Shown here in pieces: positions 59,089-64,000 of a stretch of DNA of 64,000 bases (the stretch's first letter is position 1; every line of letters starts with the position of its first letter). The translations under genes were made by a program, and so were the position numbers. Source of the DNA: Caldifarciminota bacterium SM23_42 (GTDB lineage Bacteria > Hydrothermota > Tepidihabitantia > SM23-42). The DNA is taken from positions 1-64,000 of the forward strand of contig LJUJ01000005.1 in assembly GCA_001303785.1 (NCBI GenBank), in the 5' to 3' direction. Under the pieces are notes generated by a model. That model was not told the origin of the DNA. It saw only the letters and a program-made list of their open reading frames with translations, and did no database searches.

Positions 59089-59357
59089 CATGAACTACAC
59101 GCTATATGCCTCACACCGTATGCCGTGTCAGCCCTAACCTCCCCGTTGACAAGTTGTCCGCGCATACGGTCTTAAATCTTACGCCTGCTCTAAGCCTACA
59201 AAACTTTACTGTTCGAGCGTAGTCGAGAACGTAGCTTTTCTGTTAACTTCGCAACCGAATCGCTTTTCCAACACGTACAACGAAAGGTATCTTCTGACGT
59301 CCAAGGATCACGAGGCCTTAACCGTAAGACGTTACCAGCGCTGAAAAAAAGATGTCG
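59089..59357. other. Gene-free stretch between divergent parA and guaA
   Basis: No credible ORF, tRNA or parS consensus is seen. It contains GACAAGTTGTC, a small palindrome near 59155, and GTTCGAGCGTAGTCGAGAAC (59211-59230), an imperfectly symmetrical sequence. The sequence is less A/T-rich than the promoter regions. Confidence 0.45.
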
Positions 59358-59385
59358 TTGACATCGTGCTCATTATGTGTAATAT
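59358..59385 (+). promoter_or_regulatory. Candidate promoter of the GMP synthase subunit gene
   Basis: TTGACA (59358-59363), 16-base spacer, TAATAT (59380-59385). A leader of about 12 bases carries AGGAGG (59395-59400) before the ATG. Confidence 0.58.
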
Positions 59386-59404
59386 GGAAAGAAGAGGAGG
59401 TTTG

Positions 59405-60340
59405 ATGGCATTCAATGCAAAAAAATTCGTCGAAGACACGATCGAAGAAATTCGAAATACCGCTGGCAACAAAACCGCTCTCTGTGCGACGAGTGGAGGC
59501 GTTGATTCGATGGTCTGCGCCTTCTTGGCCTACCGTGCAATAGGCAAGAACCTCACTGCCGTATTCATTGATGACGGATTGATGCGTGAGAACGAACCGA
59601 AGAGAGTGACGAGTGTGCTGCGCAGTAGAGGTGTGAGGACGGTACTAATTAGTGCAGCGAACGACTTTTTTAGAGCATTAAAAGGCAAGGAAGACCCTGA
59701 AGATATGCGTAAAGCCTTTCGCCACGCTTTTTACAAAACTCTGGGCAAAGCCGTAAGAAAACATCGTGCTAAGTATCTTATTCAAGGCACGATTGCTGCA
59801 GATGTTGCCGAAACCAAAGGCAAAATCAAGTCGCAGCACAATGTTTTGGAACAGATCGGCATTAGCCCGAGTCGATACGGTCTGAATGTCATCGAACCAT
59901 TGGTCAAGCTGTACAAACCGGATGTACGCAAAGTAGGTAAGGCACTCGGGCTACCAAAATCGATCTATCAGAGAATGCCCTTTCCTGGACCCGGGCTGGC
60001 AACCAGGGTTGTTGGTGAGGTTACACCGGATAGGGTGAGGATGCTACGTAAGGCGACGACAATCGTCGAGCGCGAGTTGAAAAACGTCAAGGCATTCCAG
60101 ACGTTTGCCGTCTTGCTCAGTGACCGAGCCACTGGTATCAGAAAGGGCAAGCGGGCATTCGGTAATATCATCGTAATCCGAAGTGTACAGTCAAAAAACG
60201 CGTTGACTGCCTCCCCGACTCACATACCGTACCAGATACTAGAAAGAATCCAGAAAAAAATCACACGGCGAATCCCCGAAGTCACGAAGGTCTTGTATGA
60301 CATCTCTCCTAAACCACCAAGTACCATCGAGTACATCTAA
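59405..60340 (+). CDS. guaA: GMP synthase, ATP-pyrophosphatase subunit (stand-alone)
   Basis: Aminates XMP to GMP using ATP and ammonia. The 311 residues contain only the ATP-PPase and dimerisation domains: CATSGGVDSMVC (PP-loop), IDDGLMRENE, LIQGTIAADVAE, MPFPGPGLATRVVGEVTP, and the C-terminal KPPSTIEYI. The N-terminal glutaminase of bacterial GuaA is absent, the arrangement usual in archaea (GuaAb). A separate glutaminase subunit should be encoded elsewhere. Codons further upstream are in frame, but AGGAGG four bases before this ATG and the family N-terminus fix the start. Confidence 0.94.
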   Translation: MAFNAKKFVEDTIEEIRNTAGNKTALCATSGGVDSMVCAFLAYRAIGKNLTAVFIDDGLMRENEPKRVTSVLRSRGVRTVLISAANDFFRALKGKEDPEDMRKAFRHAFYKTLGKAVRKHRAKYLIQGTIAADVAETKGKIKSQHNVLEQIGISPSRYGLNVIEPLVKLYKPDVRKVGKALGLPKSIYQRMPFPGPGLATRVVGEVTPDRVRMLRKATTIVERELKNVKAFQTFAVLLSDRATGIRKGKRAFGNIIVIRSVQSKNALTASPTHIPYQILERIQKKITRRIPEVTKVLYDISPKPPSTIEYI

Positions 60341-60394
60341 ACACACCGGGGAACGTTAAGCGGTTACGAAGCCCGCCGACTAAAGAACAAGCAC

Positions 60395-60582
60395 GAAATT
60401 CGAATATCTAAATCCGAAACAAACTCAAAATCCGAATTACCAAAATACAAACCTCGATCTTTGTATTAGTTTGCAATTTTCGTAGCGAGTTTCTGTATCC
60501 CTGAGTCCATAACACTGTTTTGAATTTCGGTAATTTGACATTCGATATTGTTTCTTATTTCGAGTTTAGTATTTCGGATTTT
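60395..60582. repeat. Degenerate inverted repeat element, copy 1
   Basis: An A/T-rich, CGAA-punctuated sequence (AAATCCGAA, CGAATATCTAAAT, CAAAATCCGAATTACC) whose two halves are imperfect inverted copies. The clearest arms are AATTACCAAAATACAAAC (60435-60452) and GTTTTGAATTTCGGTAATT (60517-60535). Similar CCGAAAT-type elements occur between genes in several candidate-phylum genomes. It could fold as a long hairpin between convergent guaA and tsaD. No ORF is present. Confidence 0.6.
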
Positions 60583-60599
60583 GCCTGACATAGTCAGGC
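60583..60599. terminator. Hairpin overlapping the tsaD stop codon
   Basis: GCCTGAC-ATA-GTCAGGC is a perfect 7-bp stem with a 3-base loop and includes the TGA stop of tsaD. No T-run follows on either strand, so its action as a terminator is uncertain; it may protect the 3' end. Confidence 0.45.
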
Positions 60600-61583
60600 G
60601 ATGTTGTCAAGCGGCTCCCGCGATACGGCATCAATTGATAATTCAGATGGTCCAAACTTTTTGAAGCGTTCAAGGCCGGCACGGGCGATCATCACGCCGT
60701 TGTCCGTGCAATACTGCATTTCTGGTATGAGGAGCGCGATGTTCTTCTGGGTTGCTAAGATGCCGAATTTTTCACGTAACCTCTTGTTTACCGAAACGCC
60801 GCCAACCAACCCGAGATGCCGTACCCTCGTTTTGTGAAGAACTCTGGTCACAACCTGCACCAGGTGTTCCAGCGCGGCTTCCTGAAAATTTGCCGCCACG
60901 TCGTTCACGCTGTACCCTGGGTTGTCTCTTGTGTAGTAAAGCACGGCCGTTTTCAACCCTGCGTAGCTGAAACTGAAACGCTTCGGCTGGGGAACCGGGA
61001 ATGCGATTGCCCCTTGTCTACCCTCTCTTGCATGCTTCTCGATATACGGTCCCCCCGGATACGGCAAGCCTAATAACTTTGCCACCTTATCAAAGGCCTC
61101 ACCGCAGGCGTCGTCGAGCGTCCGGCCGATTGTGTGATAGCTGAAGGCTTGTTCGACCAAGACGACTTCGGTATGGCCGCCCGAGACGAGCAGCACGAGA
61201 TAGGGATAGCTTGGCAATTCCGAACGCAGCTGCAGTGCGTGTATGTGCCCCTCGAGATGGTTCACGCCCATCAATGGCTTATTGAGCGCTATCGCCAACG
61301 ACTTCGCAAAGGACAGTCCGACCAACAATGCACCAACCAATCCCGGGCCTCTCGTGACGCATATCAAATCTATATCGGTCAATTTCCTGTTTGCTACTTC
61401 AAGTGCTGCCTTTGTCAAAGGCACAAGCACTTTAACATGATTCCTTGCTGCAATCTCAGGAACCACTCCTCCGAATTTTGTGTGAGCGATTTGCGATGAT
61501 ACAATATTGGCCAGTACCTTGCCGTCGTCAATGACCCCGATGGCCGTCTCATCACACGATGTCTCTATGCCTATTGCAATCAT
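60594..61583 (-). CDS. tsaD: tRNA N6-adenosine threonylcarbamoyltransferase
   Basis: Transfers threonylcarbamoyl to A37 of ANN-reading tRNAs, with TsaB, TsaE and TsaC. The 329 residues start IAIGIETSCDETAIGV and include VPEIAARNH, CVTRGPGLVGALLVG, the metal ligands HLEGH, LVSGGHTEVVLV, TIGRTLDDACGEAFDK and the final YCTDNGVMIARAG. It is essential in most bacteria. The gene stands alone between two copies of a degenerate repeat, and a hairpin covers its stop codon. Confidence 0.96.
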   Translation of the reverse strand: MIAIGIETSCDETAIGVIDDGKVLANIVSSQIAHTKFGGVVPEIAARNHVKVLVPLTKAALEVANRKLTDIDLICVTRGPGLVGALLVGLSFAKSLAIALNKPLMGVNHLEGHIHALQLRSELPSYPYLVLLVSGGHTEVVLVEQAFSYHTIGRTLDDACGEAFDKVAKLLGLPYPGGPYIEKHAREGRQGAIAFPVPQPKRFSFSYAGLKTAVLYYTRDNPGYSVNDVAANFQEAALEHLVQVVTRVLHKTRVRHLGLVGGVSVNKRLREKFGILATQKNIALLIPEMQYCTDNGVMIARAGLERFKKFGPSELSIDAVSREPLDNIA

Positions 61584-61631
61584 GCGTTATTGTAGCAAAA
61601 GTGATAGAGAAATCAAGACCTACCTCCTGAC

Positions 61632-61672
61632 GAAAATACGAAATCCGAATATCTAGATTCAAATATCAAAAC
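61632..61672. repeat. Degenerate repeat element, copy 2 (fragment)
   Basis: A short copy of the element on the other side of tsaD: AATACGAAATCCGAAT followed by CGAATATCTAGAT and AAATATCAAAAC. The CGAATATCTA core is identical to that at 60401-60410. Confidence 0.5.
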
Positions 61673-61746
61673 GGTCATGGGATGAACGACAGATGTTTAA
61701 TCTTCGAGCGAGCGAAAGCGGGTCGATAATCCACGCTTACGTTGAA

Positions 61747-61827
61747 CGGTTTCGAAAATCGCATCGATTGCGAAGTTCGGTTTCGTTCTAGAAGCAATTT
61801 GCATACGACAGCGTGTATCGAAACCGA
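61747..61827. promoter_or_regulatory. CGGTTTCG direct and inverted repeats
   Basis: CGGTTTCG occurs at 61747-61754 and 61778-61785, and inverted within CGAAACCGA at 61819-61827. TCGGTTTCG (61777-61785) and CGAAACCGA form a 9-bp stem with a 33-base loop. It lies 24 bases before the PrsW -35 box. Confidence 0.4.
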
Positions 61828-61850
61828 GGACCGATCAACCAATGAAAACG

Positions 61851-61878
61851 TTGACTTACGTAGAAATATGAATATTGT
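61851..61878 (+). promoter_or_regulatory. Promoter of the PrsW-like gene (leaderless)
   Basis: TTGACT (61851-61856), 16-base spacer, TATTGT (61873-61878). The GTG start follows six bases later with no Shine-Dalgarno sequence. Confidence 0.58.
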
Positions 61879-61884
61879 TGTCCT

Positions 61885-62619
61885 GTGATAATAATTAGTC
61901 TACTCATCGCATTAGCACCAGGTCTTTTCTTGTTCTGGTACTTCAATCACCGTGATAAGTATGAACCAGAGCCGAAGAGAAAGATCGTAAAAATATTCTT
62001 CCTCGGCGCGCTAATGGTAATACCTGCAGCGATAATTGAAATGCTATTGATGACTGTGGTAAATAGAAGCACGGCGGGGTTATTGAATATATTTGTTCTA
62101 TCCTTCCTCGTGATCGCACCAATTGAAGAACTGCTAAAATATTTGGCGGTCCGAAAGTGGATTTACAAATCCCTGGAATTCGACGAGATCATGGACGGCA
62201 TTGTCTATACAGTATCTGCGTCACTGGGTTTTGCGACCGTAGAAAACGTGATGTATGTTTTGCGGCTTGGTATTGAAACTGGAATCGTGCGCGCCTTCCT
62301 GGCCGTACCAGGCCATGCGCTCTTCGGCGCTTTAATGGGTTACTATATTGGGAAAGCTAAGTTCAACAAGGAAAAAGAAACTCAGCTTATTCTAAGAGGC
62401 ATAATATATGCAATACTCTGCCATGGCATATACGACTTCTTAGTCCTTGCCCCCAGCGCGCTCTCGTCACTCGTCATACTCCTACTCGTTGTACTCCTAT
62501 TGTGGATCAGAAAACAATTAAAAAAGGCCGAAGTCGACAGCCGGCAGAGGATGACCCATGCTGAACATGTCCAACTCGCAAAAGAAGTCATGAACACAAG
62601 CGATAAAGATGATCACTAG
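61885..62619 (+). CDS. PrsW-family intramembrane metalloprotease
   Basis: A 244-residue membrane protein with about seven helices and the PrsW/CAAX-like motifs: FNHRDKYEPEP after helix 1, APIEELLKYLAVR (Glu-Glu), ATVENVMYVLR, PGHALFGALMGYY and CHGIYDFLVLAP. PrsW in Bacillus cleaves an anti-sigma factor; the target here is unknown. A charged cytoplasmic tail of about 30 residues ends the protein. The GTG start is taken because it lies at the predicted transcription start. The small DUF2273-like gene follows after its own promoter. Confidence 0.88.
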   Translation: MIIISLLIALAPGLFLFWYFNHRDKYEPEPKRKIVKIFFLGALMVIPAAIIEMLLMTVVNRSTAGLLNIFVLSFLVIAPIEELLKYLAVRKWIYKSLEFDEIMDGIVYTVSASLGFATVENVMYVLRLGIETGIVRAFLAVPGHALFGALMGYYIGKAKFNKEKETQLILRGIIYAILCHGIYDFLVLAPSALSSLVILLLVVLLLWIRKQLKKAEVDSRQRMTHAEHVQLAKEVMNTSDKDDH

Positions 62620-62629
62620 TCTTTTTTCG

Positions 62630-62657
62630 TTGACAGCAGTGGAAAATTGGATATTAT
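62630..62657 (+). promoter_or_regulatory. Promoter of the small DUF2273-like gene (leaderless)
   Basis: TTGACA (62630-62635), 16-base spacer, TATTAT (62652-62657). The ATG follows six bases later. Confidence 0.65.
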
Positions 62658-62663
62658 AAGAAG

Positions 62664-62822
62664 ATGGTGAAGATGAACAAAGCGATACTCGGTGCTGCTA
62701 TTGCCGGCGTGGTAGGTGTCTTCTTCGCTACAGTTGGCTTTTGGCGTACAATAATGATCGGCTTCCTGGTTGCCCTGGGTTATCTTGTTGGTTCCTATCT
62801 AGAGACGACAAGGAAAGAATAA
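62664..62822 (+). CDS. Small DUF2273-like membrane protein
   Basis: A 52-residue ORF below common length cut-offs. It reads MVKMNKAILGAAIAGVVGVF, then a short FFATVGFWRTIMIGF turn, then a second helix ending GYLVGSYLETTRKE. Two helices joined by the GFW motif are the pattern of DUF2273 proteins, which often accompany Asp23/Gls24 envelope proteins in Firmicutes. The near-consensus promoter placed exactly for leaderless translation supports that it is real. An ATG three codons in (62673) is an alternative start. No Asp23-like partner is in the window. Confidence 0.72.
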   Translation: MVKMNKAILGAAIAGVVGVFFATVGFWRTIMIGFLVALGYLVGSYLETTRKE

Positions 62823-62876
62823 TCACCTACAGGGTATTAACCGAAGACCCCAGCTACATCCCTAAGAATCAAATTC

Positions 62877-63929
62877 TCACCAGAGAACAAAAGGTTGTGG
62901 TACAAATGTTAGTATCAATATGATAAGCGGAACAATGGCATACGCCTTTTCCCTGACGGTCAGCGGAGTTATGGTATCCTGGATAATCGGATCACGGCGG
63001 GCAATGAAAAACGCAATCAGAATCCAAAAAAACCAACCAGGCCAGAGGAAACCCAAGGCAATGAGCACACCAAATATGGGGGCGTACAAATACCTTCGTC
63101 TTTTCAAGAACAAACTAAACAGAACGTGCCCGCCATCGAGTTGTCCTATTGGTATCAGATTCATCGATGTCACAAACAATCCTATCCAACCAGCAAATGC
63201 GACAGGATGAATGAAAAGGTCGTATCCTTGCGGTATACTGGGATGAATGATCCTGGTGAGAACCATGAATAACAGAGAATCTCCAAGCTTCAAGAAACCC
63301 GTAGTCTCGGGCGCCGGCCCTATTTCCGAAAGATAAATACCGACGATACAAATAGGTACTGCAACGACGAATCCGGCCAAGGGTCCAGACAAACCGACTT
63401 TAAGCAACGACTTCCGGGACGGAACCAATGATTTCATTTTGATTACCGCACCAAATGTTCCAAGAAAATGTAGCGGCATAGGGATAAAATACGGCAACGT
63501 CGTTATCATTCCCTCTTTACGCGACACGAAGTAATGACCTAATTCATGGCACGTCAGGATAGCCATGATCGAGAAGGAGAACGGAATCCCGAGCATCAAT
63601 TCAGAGAGATCTCGAAAAGGATTGCCCCCGCTATTGAGAGACCCGGCGAATATTGTAGACAATATGGTAGCAACAAAAAGTAGTACATTCAACCAGTACT
63701 TTGGTTTTGCATCGTGTTTCTTAAAAATGCCAAACTGAACAATATGCTGGTCACCTTCCTGAATAAACAGCGGCGTATATTCAGTGCCGGAAAAATACTC
63801 CCTAATATCACGAATGGTTTCCACAAATGGTGGATAAATCTTCCCTTTCAGCTTGGTCATCATCAACGAATCAACCACCTCTTCTACTGACATCTTTGTT
63901 TTCAGATACTCAATAATCTGTTCTTTCAT
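62877..63929 (-). CDS. Site-2 protease-like (M50) membrane metalloprotease
   Basis: A 350-residue intramembrane zinc protease. A soluble N-terminal region (1-75) is followed by about seven helices. The zinc site is HELGH (in LTCHELGHYFVSRKEG) and the second motif is NLIPIGQLDGGH. The spacing and N-terminal domain resemble the EGY1/S2P-like branch rather than RseP, and no PDZ domain is seen. Its start overlaps the stop of the next upstream gene (ATGA), so it is co-translated with that gene. Substrate unknown. Confidence 0.92.
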   Translation of the reverse strand: MKEQIIEYLKTKMSVEEVVDSLMMTKLKGKIYPPFVETIRDIREYFSGTEYTPLFIQEGDQHIVQFGIFKKHDAKPKYWLNVLLFVATILSTIFAGSLNSGGNPFRDLSELMLGIPFSFSIMAILTCHELGHYFVSRKEGMITTLPYFIPMPLHFLGTFGAVIKMKSLVPSRKSLLKVGLSGPLAGFVVAVPICIVGIYLSEIGPAPETTGFLKLGDSLLFMVLTRIIHPSIPQGYDLFIHPVAFAGWIGLFVTSMNLIPIGQLDGGHVLFSLFLKRRRYLYAPIFGVLIALGFLWPGWFFWILIAFFIARRDPIIQDTITPLTVREKAYAIVPLIILILTFVPQPFVLW

Positions 63930-64000
63930 TTCTTCTGCCCGGATGATTTCTTAAGGTGTAACAGCAATAGTAATATATCTGAGGGGCTAATCCCCTGAAT
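63926..64000 (-). CDS. C-terminal end of an unidentified protein (partial)
   Basis: The frame is open from the right window edge to a TGA that overlaps the M50 protease ATG. The 24 visible residues end SDILLLLLHLKKSSGQKK. This is too short to name; the overlap indicates a real gene co-transcribed with the protease. Confidence 0.6.
   Translation of the reverse strand: MQGISPSDILLLLLHLKKSSGQKK

Larger units (their letters stand above)
61584..61850. other. Gene-free stretch between tsaD and the PrsW gene
   Basis: Contains the second copy of the CCGAAT-type repeat (61632-61672) and a CGGTTTCG repeat group (61747-61827), described separately. No ORF, tRNA or other element is recognised. Confidence 0.5.

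Noticed and set aside
1-64000. tRNA, rRNA, CRISPR array, prophage or insertion sequence
   Set aside because: Intergenic regions were read for T-loop-like sequences, regular spaced repeats, transposase motifs and terminal repeats; none was convincing.

Overview
The window reads as a chromosomal segment of a Gram-negative-type (diderm) bacterium from a poorly cultured lineage, most likely in or near the FCB group and WOR-3/Stahlbacteria-like candidate phyla. This placement is an inference from gene content: apolipoprotein N-acyltransferase, TonB-dependent receptor, outer-membrane beta-barrels, a PorV-like protein, and at least five secreted proteins ending in type IX-like C-terminal sorting domains. 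Archaeal-flavoured housekeeping genes sit alongside (UPF0282 hydrolase, stand-alone GMP synthase ATP-pyrophosphatase subunit, inositol-phosphate synthase). Coding density is high. I see no phage, insertion sequence, CRISPR array, rRNA or tRNA.

Layout. 1-3.4 kb (minus): ilvE, rpiB, UPF0282 hydrolase, a gap with three perfect DnaA boxes, then a MoxR ATPase running off the left edge. 3.5-12.9 kb (plus): glutamine synthetase, Gfo/Idh/MocA oxidoreductase, lnt, then a GAF-GGDEF protein overlapping a C25 peptidase. 12.9-16 kb (minus): class V aminotransferase and UvrD. 16-26.5 kb: secreted and envelope proteins, including a TonB receptor / secreted cargo / PorV-like operon. 26.6-31.4 kb (plus): SLBB export protein and a four-gene cluster of uncharacterised membrane proteins. 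31.7-40.6 kb: SEC-C protein, ABC exporter plus PutP-like symporter, K+ channel, amino-acid permease fused to EIIA, ispF, rhomboid. 40.7-53.2 kb: subtilase with an inserted propeller, purL, ctpA, tmk, ino1, folD, mtnA and a beta-barrel. 53.2-59 kb (minus): parA-parB, then Roadblock / DnaA-like ATPase / DUF4388-TPR / SuhB. 59.4-64 kb: GMP synthase subunit, tsaD between two copies of a degenerate repeat, PrsW, a DUF2273-like small protein, an M50 protease and the tail of one more gene.

Gene expression has a recurring style. Many genes have near-consensus TTGACA/TATAAT promoters, mostly with a 16-bp spacer. In about a dozen of these the -10 box lies only 5-8 bases before the start codon, so the transcripts should be leaderless. 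In the others a leader of roughly 10-20 bases carries just a Shine-Dalgarno sequence.

The least-explained units are the DUF6754 membrane cluster (28-31.4 kb), the Roadblock/DnaA-like/DUF4388 operon next to parAB, the DnaA-box cluster near the left edge (a possible oriC), and a subtilase whose catalytic Asp and His are separated by a whole propeller-like domain.
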